From: Cryptomeria japonica
Lineage: Eukaryota; Streptophyta; Pinopsida; Cupressales; Cupressaceae
Assembly: GCF_030272615.1 (NCBI RefSeq)
Contig: NC_081405.1
Coordinates: forward strand, 153,223,113 to 153,287,112
Reading direction: 5' to 3'
DNA length: 64,000 nt
In this document: one piece after another, positions 11,356 to 23,682 of the stretch
Position numbering within the stretch: position 1 is the first letter of the stretch
How the letters are laid out: each line of letters starts with the position of its first letter
Made by a program: the position numbers and the translations under genes
The notes under the pieces: generated by a model
Database searches by the model: none
Seen by the model: the letters and a program-made list of their open reading frames with translations, nothing else
Told to the model about the DNA's origin: nothing

Positions 11356-11751
11356 ATCATTGATGGCAACACATCAACAATGACAACAATATCAACAAAT
11401 CTCATACCAAAATTCTCAATGCTTTTCAATATACTATTATCCCCCTTTGTCAATTACTTTGTTACTCGCATCTTCTCATTCTCTCCTCCTTTGCCATCAA
11501 GGACAAAGGCTCAGATACAAAACTGTTAGCTCATTATGTTCAATTCCTCAAAAATTCACAACTACACTTAGCTCCCCCTAAGAGGTAGCCCAAATCATTA
11601 GTCCAAAATAATAATATTCATGAATTTCACTAGACTGATGCACCTCTATATGCATTTAGTTTAGAAAAGGAGGGGCAATAACCCCCAATTTCTCTCGGAG
11701 ATATTCAAAAGTATCCTTAGAAAGATCTTTAATAAAGATATCAACAATTGG

Positions 11752-12370
11752 TTATTTTATAAGTACATAATCAATTTTCACCCCGTTCTCCAAAACATTC
11801 TCCCTCAAGAAGTCGTATCGAATTGAAATGTATTTTGTTCTTGAATGCAGTACTAGATTCTTAGAAATATTTATTGTGCTGGTATTGTCACAAAAGATAG
11901 AAATAGGTTCATCAAACAATATTCCAATGTCCTTCAGAGTTTGTTTCATCCATAATACTTGTGTACAACAAGTAGCAACAACAATATATTTAGCTTCAAT
12001 AGTAGACAAAGATATTGAATCTTGTTTCTTACTCAACCAAGCAACTAATCGGGGTCCAAGAAAAAAAGCACCCCCCCTTGTACTTTTCCTAACATCAACA
12101 CAACCAGCCCAATCTGCATCAATATAGGCAATAAGAGTGAAATTAGATCTTTGGAATATCACAAACCATAGTATTTTGTTCCTTTTAAGTATCTAAAATT
12201 TATTTTTACATCAACAACATGTGTCTCTCTGGGATCTTTCTAGAATCTATCCACAACACAAACAACATGCATGATATCTGGTCTAGTAGCAGTCAGGTAC
12301 AAAAATCCTCCAATCATTGATTTGTATTTGCTCTCATCAATCTTTAGAGATTCAACATCTTTGCTCAACT
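11752..12370 (-). pseudogene. Copia1 pol, C-terminal part: end of RT and RNase H
   Basis: On the minus strand, from 12,370 down, the reading includes 'SKDVESLKIDESKYKSM', then 'GFLYLTATRPDI' and 'RYLKGTKYYGL', then the Copia RNase H blocks 'YIDADWAGCVDVRKST', 'GAFFLGPRLVAWLSKKQ', 'STIEAKYIV' and 'FCDNTSTINI', ending with 'YDFLRENV'. The acidic residues of the RNase H active site (Asp in DADWAG, Glu in EAKY, Asp in CDNTS) are kept. It joins in frame to the RT piece at 36,137-36,141 across the CAACT duplication. There is a stop and a frameshift near 12,170-12,240. Confidence 0.85.
12366..12370. repeat. Left target-site duplication of the 23.8-kb composite insertion
   Basis: CAACT, repeated at 36,137-36,141. 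It falls exactly where the Copia1 protein is interrupted between 'GCKL' and 'SKDVES', so the insertion boundaries are supported by both the duplication and the reading frame. Confidence 0.8.
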
Positions 12371-14340
12371 ATCACATACCGATCTTTTGCTTTCATAATT
12401 ATGACATTGTAGTATATGGGATTTAACTAGTTTAGACCTTTAATAGTATCATGTGTTGATCTATATGTGATGTTATGGATGATAGATGTATTTGATTTTG
12501 ATGCATATGTTAGATTATATGATGATATGATGCATTGTATTGCTTTATCTATTGGTTTATGAACTAATCCTACTAATGTGAAACTAAGTGTGAATGAATG
12601 TAGGTACATTGTTGAAGACGAAAACATGGCCAAGGTAGGGGTGTTTAGCCGATTGGCATCTTTGAATATGAAGGAATCTTGCACACACCACATAGTTTTA
12701 TTCATTCTTGCATTGCATAATGGTGGCAAGCATGACCGTGAATGAATGCTTTGTGTTTGATTGAAATTTAGGAAATAGTTAGTCGTATGCATTTAAATAT
12801 GATAGTTTGATTTAGGAAAATGAATATTATAGAAAATTAAAAAAGGATAAATGTCTTCTTGTTGAAATTTTCTTCTAATATATACTCTAGAATAACGGAA
12901 GCGATTATTGCTCTAATTATTATTATAAAATCAAATGAATTATTGTTATAAATTAAATATTTGAATGTGTTATTTCATTATTTAATAGAAAATAAATATT
13001 ACTATGCATATAAATATATAGAATTTTAATAAAAGTGTCTTTATTTATCTATTTTTTTAAAATAGAATTTAGAGAAATAATATTTTAATTATTATAATAT
13101 TTAATATTTATAAAAACTAAACTTAGATATATTATAAACAAAATAATTTTTATTATATGTAATTATTTTTATTAAATATAAGAATCATTATAATAAAATC
13201 CCACTATTATATTTAATGTTATATTTATAATAAAAAATAAAAATAAAAGAAAGAAAGTTCCAAAAGTATTTTATTAAATAAAGAGTATTATTTTTTATCT
13301 CATGCTTCTTGAAATGAAAGCTGTCATTTTGCATTGATGACTTTGTATTAAAAAAAAATTCTTGAAATGAAAATTGTTATTTCGGATTGATGACTTTATA
13401 TTAAAATAAAATAAAATTGTACTCTAAAATAAGATACATGGTAGGAATTTGTACAAAGTGTTAAATGACAACACTATAATTTGGCTCGAAAATGACACTA
13501 TGGATTGACTAACATGCATGTTAGCCGCGCGTTTTACACCGTCGATTTTGCAATTAACGACTGTTGACTACCCTGACGTCAACCATCATTTAAAAGAACA
13601 ACCGTATTTCGATTGTTATTGTATGTCTGACACGAAAATACTATAAAATCTATGCTTTTTCCTAAACCATTTGTTTAGTCCCTAAGTACGCTGCAATGTG
13701 CTTACAGATCTATTTAATTTAAGTAACGTGCTAGCACCCCCTAGTTTTTAATATTTATTTCTTTAAAGGTTTTTTTAATGTCCTTAATCACATTCAATTT
13801 ACACAACCTTATGGACATTTGTACCATGTTCCCCCTCTAACAAAGTGGAGGGTGAAATCATATTGTTTCGATTAAATATTTAATTTTTAAAGAGTTTAAT
13901 AATCGTAAAACATTAATACTACTAAAAATAATTAAAAAGTTTTTTAATTTTAAGTTTTGAAAAATAAATTATTTATAATTGATATTTAGTAAAAAATATT
14001 TTTTTTATTCTTGATATTTATTTTAAAAAACATTAATTTATTTTTTAATATTTTTAGATTAATAATGATTAAAAATGAAAGAATAAATTAAAAAATTATT
14101 TTTAAAAGCTTAAAAATTAATATTATGAAATAATTTTTAAAAAATCAATTTTGGGTTTTAAAAATACATTTACAAATAATAAATTATTCATAAGTAATAA
14201 TTAGTAAAAAATAATTCATTTTTGTTCATAGTTGATATTAAAAAAAAATAGTTTTAAAGATTTTTACACAATAATAACAAAAATAAAGTAATAAGCAATA
14301 AATAATTATCAAAAATAAAAATTTCAATTACCATCAATAA
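12371..14340. other. AT-rich non-coding stretch with a 53-bp tandem duplication
   Basis: Very AT-rich, no gene. A tandem duplication of about 53 bp begins 'TTCTTGAAATGAAA' at 13,306 and again at 13,359. A more complex segment at about 13,490-13,700 contains 'GCATGTTAGCCGCGCG' and a TATA-like CTATAAAATC near 13,643, which could be a decayed LTR promoter. Confidence 0.5.
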
Positions 14341-14382
14341 GAATAAAGTCCGATGTGCGTGCCATGTTTTTTAATCAAAAGT

Positions 14383-14648
14383 GCGGGTCAGACTTTAAAG
14401 TTCGACCTGTGGGATTTTGTTTTGCCCTATTATGCAAATCGGACTTCAAAGTCTAATGTGCATGATAACTTTACACTTTGTTAAAGTGCAGGTCGGACTT
14501 TATAGTTCAACCTGCAAAGTTGTTCTACCATGTTCGCACATCGAACTTTAAAGTTTGATATGCAACCTATGATGTTTTTCCTTGCACATTGGACTTTAAG
14601 CGAATCAAGGTTTTCTTACATGTAGATCGGACTTTAAAGTCTGACTAG
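14383..14648. repeat. Array of six imperfect palindromes, core GGACTTTAAAGTC
   Basis: Six units start at about 14,383, 14,433, 14,487, 14,535, 14,584 and 14,622. Each is built around a GACTTTAAAGTC-like centre with flanking arms that pair with each other, for example TGCAGGTC...AACCTGCA and GCACATC...GATATGC. Spacer sequences between units are unrelated. The array lies directly upstream of ORF A. Confidence 0.8.
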
Positions 14649-14655
14649 CAAGTTT

Positions 14656-17600
14656 TTGTCCCAATTTTTCCTAAGTCATTTTTTACTCATGAAACTTGTT
14701 CTGTTCAACGAATTTTCTTTTCTGATGTGGATGATCTTCAAAATACTAATGAGTATTATTGAATATAGTACTTTGCAAATGTCTAAGCCTTCTAAAGGCA
14801 GATCAGAGCCTTCTTCAAGTCAGTTTGAGCCTTCACCAAGCAAGCCATCTATGAAAAAAATGAAGTACAAGTATGATAAATACTTGAACATGTTCCCAGA
14901 GAGCTCAATTGACTCCAGTGTCAAAGAGATAAGGGATACAGAGATTGGTCATGTGGACATGCAAGAGTTCATTGATCGAGTTGAGAAAGCCCCTTCACAT
15001 ATGGTAAGCCTAATCAAATCAAAGTTGCACAAGTATGCTTGTTTCCCAGCAGCAGCTCATGATCCAGATTTTGTACTTGCAATGGCAAATCATTTTGATC
15101 CACATACAAGGTAGGTGAAGGATATAAATCAGAATATTGTCATGACATTAGATAGTGTTTTCTTCAATAGTGTGTTTAAGGATTCACCAGTGGAAGAATT
15201 AGTAGACATAACCAAAGATAGTGCTCAAGAGTATTATGAAAAGAATGAAGCGAAATGTAAGAAAATGATCAATGCAATTTTCTTATCTTCAACCAAGGGC
15301 TCCACCACTTGAAGATGGCCTAAATACTTCTATAGGAGTGATTTCAATGAAGAATACAATGATATGGTCATTATGTTGCAACAAGTGAAAGGTCTAAGAG
15401 ATTCTCATTACTTTCAGAACTGGATGTGCTACTACATGAGCATAATCAGGAAAGGGACTACCAAAATAGGTTGGGGTGAGCAAATTAGTAGTGCACTTTG
15501 TACACAATTGAAAGAGGTCAAAACAATACTAAATTCCTATATGACCTCATACCTTGTGTATGCAGCCGCCTCTAAGAGGCAATATCCAAGTTTGTCTACA
15601 AAGGGTGACAAAAGGTTAGTACCTATTTGGAACTATTATGATCAACTCACAATCAATAATCAAAGAAGTCATTTTAGAAGGTTCAATGATGCCTTCTTTG
15701 TTGTTTGGATGTGTATGTTTGATAAAGGTTTAGAGAAAAGAAGACTTTCAGAAGCAACTTACAATAGAGTTTCTTTCTTTGGTTGTGTATTCCTCCAATT
15801 TCCCACTTTCACATATATCTGCATAGGATATTTTATAGGTGAACTATTCGTGCTACCAAGGTATCCTTCAAATAAAATTGTTCTCATGGAATTATGTCGA
15901 CAATTGATTCGTGTACATGAGAGGTAGTCACAAGCTCATAAGACTGGCCTAAAATTTCAAGAATCCATTGGCCGATATTCAGTGATGACCAACCGAAAGG
16001 CCAAAAATATGGAAGATGAAATGCAATGGAATACTATGAGGAGGTTTAAGGCTCGTAATAATTTTTATTTTTCGTGGAATGAAGAACAAAATCAAGAGGA
16101 CCTATACACATGTATATCAGCTCAAAGATGTTTGGGCAAATTGTGAAAATGAGGAAGATGTGAGGAGAATGGATTTCAGTCATCTCACTTTGGAACAAAT
16201 TGAGAACCTAGATTTGGCTAGAATTTGGATACAATGGAAGATACTGATGATATGGTAGAGCCAGTCTACTTTGAACGAAAGATTACTGATTATCCAATGT
16301 CACCCATCCAATGGTCTAGAAAGGAAATTAAGTCTATTACCCAAAGAATCGACCCTATTCTGGGCAATACTAATGCATGGTTATTGAAAAAGAAGATAAG
16401 AATGAAGCAAATTCCTTCTAGTTCTAGTGATGATGATAATAATGATGGTCTAGTGGGTAAAACGGTTGAATTAAGGACCAAGGGCAAAGTAGATGTACAA
16501 ACGCCTCCATTAATCCCTTCGATACAATCTAAGGGAAAAGGACTTAAAATCAAATTCACTATCAAAGGGTCAAAGAAAGGTGAATCATCATTAGTTGTAC
16601 ACGTAACACAAGAAGAAGAGCTTGAGCAACCAGCTATAGAAGAGGCTGAGAAAGAAAAAGAACAAGAACAAGGAGAAATTCCTCATGAAGAGGAAATTCA
16701 AGTTGAAGAACCAACTCATCAAGGTGAGAGTGATACCCCCACCACTTCACAAGTATGAACTCCTACACAAGTTATCATTCATTCTATTGAATCAGATTCA
16801 GATCAAGAGGAGGACGAATATGATGACAATGGATTAAATATAGAATTACCATAATATGAGGGTGATCAAAAAGATATTACATTTTCTAGTCTATCGAGTT
16901 TTGATGATGTTCCTACATCCATTATTGAGTCTTCAATTCTGAATTTTACTGAATCTTGGGAACAAGTAACTGTAGAGCAACAGTTGGTGGCCCTACCTTC
17001 CATAACAGTCATGGCTGAAGTTCCACCTATTGTGAGTACTATTGTTGCCACGTATACACCATCCATAGTTGCAACAACGGGTGTTTCAAAGGAGGCATCA
17101 ATAATGACTATTGTTGGTCCAACAACAGAAACACCATCTGCTACTACAACCTTATTACCAGTAATTCCATCTTCTGTTGTTGCGACTTCAAGTCAAAATT
17201 TCTCTTAGATGCCAGATGCCATTCTGAAGGAGGCCACATTTCCATCTACTACAGCAGATTTACCACCATGGATCGATATAGTAGCACCTAAAAGGAAGAA
17301 ATGGGTGATTTCACCAGATGAATTTGATTTTGAGTAGTTGACTCCTCCCAATGCCAAAGACTGTTTCTCGGGTGTTGGTGGATCTTGCCACAAAAAGAAA
17401 ATATGTTGAAGTCATGGTGCCATCTTCAGATAAGAACAAGGATAATATTCAACCTGAAGATTATCCTATGCAGACTGTAGAACTTGGAGTGGAGACACAT
17501 GAGAGTGTCAAGTTAGACTCTCAAACTGCTTTCGATTCTCTTGTGAGAAGATTTGATCAAGAAAGAGATGAAAAGAATGAATTGAAGCATAAATGTGAGA

Positions 17601-17725
17601 AGTTGATTAGTGTGCTTCTCAAAGTCATGCAAACTTCACAGGAAGTTGAGCCGATTGTTTCCTCAATTGATACTGAGGCTCTAAAAAAAGTGGAATGGGT
17701 GGTTGTCAAGGGTCGAAGATTGTGA
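14656..17725 (+). pseudogene. ORF A: large unknown retroelement-associated protein, decayed
   Basis: I do not recognise a named family. The likely start is the ATG at 14,779 ('MSKPSKGRSEP'), because what precedes it is hydrophobic and array-adjacent. A low-complexity Ser/Pro/Lys N-terminus is followed by a globular region (about 15,000-15,930), then an acidic Glu/Gln-rich tail (about 16,590-16,740) and a Thr/Val/Ser-rich part. Conserved blocks are 'SYLVYA', 'FRRFNDAF', 'LQFPTFTYICIG' and 'LCRQLIRV', all matched in ORF B (20,581-23,682) in the same order. Stops lie at 15,112, 15,310 and 15,925, with frame changes near 16,100 and 17,345. No gag, PR, RT or INT motif is present. The presence of a paralogue nearby and the retroelement setting suggest an accessory ORF of a transposon; function unknown. 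Confidence 0.6.
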
Positions 17726-18317
17726 TTATGATTGGAATCATTCTTATGTTTAGTTCTAATAATCAATTCTTATGCACTTGAATCTTTTGGTGAAATTGTG
17801 AATGTTAATGAAAGAACTTTCTAATTGTGAAAATAAACTTTGTGTTGTCTACATATTTGGGAAATCTTCTGACAATTAAGTGATTACGTAGGAAGCTTTT
17901 TATTGCTGTCAATTACTTTTAGTTTTAGGAATCATTGATCACATCTTGGAGACTTTGAGCTAGAAGTTGAGATTCAAGTTGAAATGGTGGTGATTAAAGT
18001 AGTTGCACTCATGTAAGACTTTGATCTTACATGATTGTCTAGACATTAAGAATCTTTTTCAAGGAGTTCTTTTAGTTGTTAAAGTTTATTAAGTTGTTAG
18101 AATGAACATCAAGTGAAGGGAAAATACATCAATTCTGAAAAAAAAAGAATTACATGCCCAAAGCTTACACCCGACTTTTGTTTTCATAAGTTGTTGAAAT
18201 ACCCAAAATTCCAATAGGGAACCTCCCCTTGTTCAGAGGAAAGACTTTGTCTTATCATAATTGTGTGAAACATATATATTTTTATTAGTACATTGGTGAC
18301 AAAATATTCACCCAACA
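17726..18317 (+). repeat. LTR-like segment before a Gypsy PBS
   Basis: Ends with 'ATATTCACCCAACA' just before the PBS at 18,324, and its final 100 bases resemble the segment ending at 36,136 ('ATTGTG.GAAAC.ATAT', 'CAACA'). The 5' limit is uncertain; I place it just after ORF A. The two ends differ too much to be the two LTRs of one recent insertion. Confidence 0.55.
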
Positions 18318-18323
18318 ATTTTA

Positions 18324-18341
18324 TGACGACTCTACTGGGGA
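18324..18341 (+). promoter_or_regulatory. Gypsy primer binding site (GACTCTGCTGGGGA type)
   Basis: The site reads TGACGACTCTACTGGGGA. It matches the plant Gypsy PBS form TGGCGACTCTGCTGGGGA, which I recall from Tat/Ogre elements, at all but two positions. Both differences are G to A. It follows the LTR-like end after six bases. Confidence 0.75.
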
Positions 18342-18449
18342 GCGACGTGCAACTGGTATTTTCTCTTTTGGGTTGTAGTGCGCTTTTCATTGTAATATTT
18401 GTATTGCTTATTTTCTCGAAGTATTAATCTGGCTGATCAAAGTTACACT

Positions 18450-19627
18450 CGTGGACAATGAGTAGTAGGAATTGTTGATCCTACCTTTGAGTTTTTGCAG
18501 CAACATAATTTTCCTTTTGTGACTCCTCCACGAACGCGATCTCCTTTTTAACGGACACAGAGTTTTCCTCCTATTGCACAATAGTCTCCTATACCAAGTG
18601 AGGCATCAAGTTTGCCAGTTGTGGTTATTCCACTTGCAAATCATTTTGTAATACCACCATATAATCCATTAAGCATGGCTCTCTCAGGTCCTTGGGGTAC
18701 CGTGTTTGGCCCTTTGAGTCTAACGACACCTTTACATGAACTTTGAAAAGGCACAAGAAATAATTTGTCTAAGTTTTTGAGAGATGGTGCTCAAAATATT
18801 GATGAGCACATTGCTGCTTTTTAAATTGCATGTGGTATTCTCGGTGTTGAACATTAAGATGTTTACGTGAGATTGTTTATTGAAAATTTGCAAGGCGCAG
18901 CTACTGATTGGTTCTATCATCTTTCAAATAATTGTATTACAAATTGGGCTATACTTAGAACAAGGTTCAAGGCAAGGTTCAAGCCTATTGAAGATGATCA
19001 TGTGCTTTTAGCACAATTGACTCAAATGAAGAAAGAACCACAAGAGCCTATACGAGAATTTGTGGCGGAGTTTAATAAGTTACCCAATTGTATTCCAACC
19101 GCTTCTCAACCCACTGTTGGAAACTTAAAGTGTTTACTTATTAATGCTCAATTTTAAAAAGTAAGTTTTCTCTTGCATAGGAATAATCCTACAGATTTAG
19201 TTGTTTCACAATAGATGGCCATATCAGTTGAAGATGATCGTATCCTTGCTGGTAAGATAATAAAATATCCTAATAAGGTTAGGAATAGTTAAATTGTTGA
19301 CACATCACCTTCTTCAACAAATTATGTTGATCCTATGATTTAAAAGTTAGCAAATGAGTTGTTAACACTTAAGAAGAAAATTTCCTCTCAAGGAAACACT
19401 TCTTACCATGGTGTTCCAAGAAGAATTTATCCAAACAATCCTTCCAATTATGTTGCACGCAAGAAAAACAAGTTACCTCTTGCTCCAGAGAGACTTGCAT
19501 TAGAAGCACCACCTCATAATTCAGCTACAGGCTTATGAGGCTAAACAAAATGATCTTCCTCCATTTGGTGATGAAGATGCCAATTTTCTTCAAGGAGATG
19601 ATGTAGAATTGGTTGGTGTTACCGCGT
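18450..19627 (+). pseudogene. Gypsy1 gag (Tat type), decayed
   Basis: Translation gives a Pro/Ser-rich N-terminus and then the retrotransposon gag fold at about 18,740-19,150: 'FIENLQGAATDWFYHL', 'NWAILRTRFKARF', 'LTQMKKEPQEPIREFVAEFNKL'. A C-terminal basic stretch follows, ending near 'GDEDANFLQGDDVELVG' and a TGA at 19,627. Stops occur at about 18,745, 18,822, 18,857, 19,155 and 19,212, with a frameshift near 19,530. The expected zinc knuckle and the link to protease are not here; coding resumes at about 24,539. The region carrying ORF B lies between and may be a nested insertion in gag. Confidence 0.8.
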
Positions 19628-19763
19628 GATCTTTCCTTCGTAATGGGGATAATTTCCTTTTTAAAATTCCTTTCGAAGTCCTAGTCTTTCTTGTAATACC
19701 TCGGTTCAAGCCTTTAGTCCTTTTGTAAATCATCTTTCAATCAAAAATGCCAAGTTTTAGTAA

Positions 19764-20186
19764 TAGGTTGAACCCTGTGAACACTTTGAACCATCTTGAA
19801 CCAAGTTCAATAAGTTCATTTAGGTTCCACAGGTTCCTAGGTGTCCAAGGGATTTTTCATACTAACATTTTCTTAAGTGTTTTGCAACGACTCTCTAAGG
19901 GTTTTTGTTCAGTGATGTTTTATGTCATCTCTCTCCTAGCATTGAACTCATTGAACCAAGTTCAAATGGTTCAAACGTGTTCAACATGTTCAACATAGCA
20001 CAAATTGTCATTAGCTAGGCATAATTAATATTCTTGGCTAAGATTTTTCCTGAGCGCGGCGTACACCTTGAACTACTTGAACTCCAATGAAGTTTGTTCA
20101 GGATGTTCATATGTGTTCGAAGTTGGTGGGTCCCATGGGTTAAATGATTTGATGGTGCATTCATTGCCAAATATGAAGAAGGTGAA
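19764..20186. repeat. Array of TTGAAC / GTTCAA motifs
   Basis: About twenty GAAC or GTTC words, often in facing pairs such as TTGAACCAAGTTCAA (19,797 and 19,952), are scattered through some 420 bases. The tightest cluster is at 19,942-19,995. It lies upstream of ORF B, as the palindrome array at 14,383 lies upstream of ORF A. A polypyrimidine plus TTGCAG acceptor-like site follows at about 20,410-20,421. Confidence 0.6.
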
Positions 20187-20580
20187 CCATGTCTTAAGTG
20201 ACGTCAATCCTTGGCTTTTCGAAGTAAGTAATCATTTTAGGAATTGGTGGTTACTTCAAAAACGTAGCCATGCATTTAATGCATGCATGCGATGTCCAAT
20301 CCACAAATTTAGAACACTCAAACTGACAATTGGAGTTATTGCACTTAATAGTTCTGTATCATTGCCCTCGCTATAAGGTATGGAGGATTAATTCTCTAAA
20401 AATTTGTTCCTTGCTATTGCAGTGTTATTTTTCCTAGATAGAAGTATTAATTGCTGATAGTCGTCCAGTTGCTCAACTGTGAAGGTGAGTCCCTTTCTCG
20501 TTCTCTCCAGTAATTTTTGCCTGTATTTCTTCTCTTGTAGTAGGGTTGCTGCAACAAAATAAGGATTGTCACTTTGCATT

Positions 20581-23500
20581 ATGAAGTGCACACTGCACTT
20601 GTTCGGGAATTTTTTTAGCCTAGCATGTACAAAGCCCATAGTTAGCGATACTGACCTTAAAGGGGAAAATCTTGTAGTTCTAAAAGAAAGGGTATTCAAG
20701 GGAATTGATGGTTCTTTTGGTGTGGAGACTTTGAGTAGCGGTCTCATAGAGGCAGTAGCTTTTCCCCCAACTATCCCGTGCCCAGAATTGGTTAGTGAAT
20801 GTATTGCTAGGTATGATCCAGTCTCTGAGACCATTAGAAAAGATGATGGTGAAACCCTTCTCGCTATAAACTATGAAGTAATTTCCTCTATCTTCAAGAT
20901 ACCTGATTACCAGTTCTCCAATTTTTCCCCTGCTCAGTCAATCACCGAGCTCAATGCGGATAGAATCGGACACCAAAATAATGTAGCAAAATACTGGCTA
21001 AAGGTTCCTCAAAGGGGTGTTTCCAGGTTGCCCAAGAATCCCAATAAGAATCGCATGCTGCCTCACATTCACGATGTCATTCTTTTGTTGCACCGAGTCA
21101 GAGGCTCTGCAGAAGCCTACAATTTTGACGACTGGATTTATTCCTATGTGCAGCTAGTACTAGAGGGGAAGCAATACCTTGATTGGGCAGAACTTATTGC
21201 CGATTCAATGAGGGAGCAACTGAGTATGGCTAAACAATTTAAGCAGAATTTCTTCATGTCATCGTATCTTGTATACTGTTTGGCATGTGTTAAGGATTTA
21301 GTTGGAATACCAAGACAGCTCACTGAGGAGGATGTTCCCGTGTATGATTTCTACCCCATGTTGCAAAAGGATAATGCCTTGCAGGATTTTAGAAGAGTAC
21401 ACAATGCTTTTCTAGGTGACTTGTGTTATGAATTGAAAAGTATGAAAACCAAAAGAATCTCCGAGGATGCACAGACATTGATAAGGAGGTTTGGCAGTTT
21501 CTTTATCCAGTTTCCTTATTTCTACTATATAAGAATAGGCGGTTTTGAAGAGGAACCCTTCAAACTCCCTCATTATTGTTCAGATTGCTTTGTTTTAGCG
21601 GAGATATGTAGGCAGCTAACCTCTGTGGTTAAAAAGGCGCAACCCAGGGATAAATGGGAGGGTCATTTTCCTGTCCAATTAGGTGTGTTGTCTTGCAGTT
21701 CAATGTCGGATGCCTTGAGCATTGGAGCAGATCTCAAGAACTTCAACTTTCCCCTATATCTCGAAAGAAAAGGTTTCGATAATAAGGGTTTTTCTCAAAG
21801 CCTTGGTCTAATGCCATATCTCCCAATGCCACAGTTAGAGGACTTCTGGGAAGATTGTACTGATGAACTCAATGTGTTCAAAAGGGGAAACATGAGGATG
21901 GTATTAGAACAAGTTATTTCACTTCAGGTAAAGCTAGACATTAAAGGGATCGAAGAGGAATATCTAGAACTATTTGAACCCGGATACTTAGCCTGTGCAA
22001 AAACTGAGATGCCTTCAATTAACTGGGACGAGGAAGAGGAAGATGATATACAACTAAGAACCAATGGAATTTTGGAGAGAATCGTGGCGTGGGTTGCTAG
22101 GAAGAAAGCAGTGAAATTAGGCATCAAGTCTAATTCTGCGAGAAGTAATGAGGTTCCTCTGCATTCACCAAAGTGTTTTTCTAATAATGCTTCTATGCAT
22201 GTTCATGTAGGTAAAGATAAAAATCCACCTCAGGTTAGACACAAGTCTAATTTAGTTTTGGATTTCTATACTCCTCAACATACCCAGTCACGAAGTACTG
22301 CTCAGAGAAGGATGGATCAAGCTAAGGACACAGAGGTGAAGGATATGATTCTTGATACTCAAATATTTGAAGTTGAAGACTTGGATAGCAATGTGGCAAA
22401 TGCCTCGGACTCCCATACGATAACTATAGCTATGACACCACCTTCCAAAGCCATCGAAGGAACAACCAGTTCTAGTGCAACTCCCAAGTGGTTAACCACT
22501 TCGGTAAACAAAAAGCAGAATTTCCTTCCTATGACTATTCCAATTCAGGAGATGGTTGTGAAATATACTGAGAAGGGGTCCAAGCAAAAAAAGTTCAAAA
22601 CAGCTGCTCATCTAGATAATGATGAAAGAACCAGAAAATGGGTCGCTGAAATTGCCTCATACAAGCCCAAGGATGAAAACAAGGAGGCCAATGCAGATGA
22701 TTTTGAGATCACTAAGGTGGAGCTGGGAAATATGAGTAGGGACTCAGACAATAATTTCTTCCAAGTATCAGCAAAGAAAATGGTCACCCGATCAGAGAAA
22801 GATGGGCGGGAAAAGAGAGAGCTAAAGTGACACATAAATATTCTTGCTCAGTTCATTGACAACATTGGTTGTTTTGGGGCACTCCCTATATCTCATGCTA
22901 CGGAAAACTTTGATCGACTTCACTAGAAAATAAAAAGTTAATGAGCCAGGTTCAACGGGCCAAAAGTAGTGCAGAGGCCGTGGAGAGATGGATTGAAGGA
23001 ATAGTCAAGGACGGAGAGAAGTATATCACTGACTCCCAGAAGTTATGTGATGAAATACAAGGCCTCATCACAGAAGTTCAAAATTAGATCTCGCCATGGA
23101 TGAAAGAGGAACACAAATGGGAGAACATCTTGTTGATGTTCACGAAAATAGAAGAGTATGGAGTTACCCGATTTCTAACAGAACATTCAATCAAATTGGT
23201 GACAGATGAATACCAGCTCTTCGTGCTGAAGAAGACCATAATGTGGCGGGTGCTTACCTTCAAATCTGTGATCTCTGAGGCTAATACTTTTGTGTATGAG
23301 CTCCAAGATCTCCAATGCAGTATTGTTAATGACAACAAGGTGGTTAACCTTGACCACGATTGGCAGTTGGGAATTCGCGGGCTGAACACGCAGGATGCGA
23401 TTAAAGTTTTCCGAATATACATGGAGAAAATCAAAGCCAAGTGTAATTTTTCTCCTGAGGATATAACACGAGTTGCTCGGATTGAATCTATGACCTTTAT

Positions 23501-23682
23501 TGGTAATGATCAGTTACCAAAACATGTTGAAAAGATGGTAAAACACCGGTGGAACGAGGAAGCAGTGAAAGCAAAGCTCAATGCGATTAAGGTTCCGAAC
23601 CAATCTATAATCTAGGAACTCATGACCGCCCATGACACCCAGGAAAGTGGAGAAGAAGATGATGATGGGAAAGCGGCATAAT
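20581..23682 (+). pseudogene. ORF B: large unknown protein, paralogue of ORF A
   Basis: One frame is open for about 750 codons (ATG at 20,581 to TGA at 22,828), the longest open coding stretch outside Gypsy2. It continues after a frameshift near 22,920 and a stop at 23,086 into a coiled-coil-like tail ending at 23,682 (about 1,030 residues in all). The same block order as ORF A is seen: 'AVAFPP', 'ARYDPVSETI', 'SSYLVYC', 'FRRVHNAFL', 'FIQFPYFYYIRIGGF' and 'LAEICRQLTSV', then Glu/Asp-rich and Lys-rich parts. Upstream, another frame reads 'YEVHTALVREFF' and meets this one at a run of T at about 20,610, so the N-terminus may be frameshifted. It could belong to the uncharacterised plant transposon-associated proteins; I see no catalytic motif and give no function. 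Confidence 0.6.

Noticed and set aside
12427-12792. 121-codon minus-strand frame
   Set aside because: No similarity to any family and located in non-coding AT-rich sequence at the edge of the insertion.
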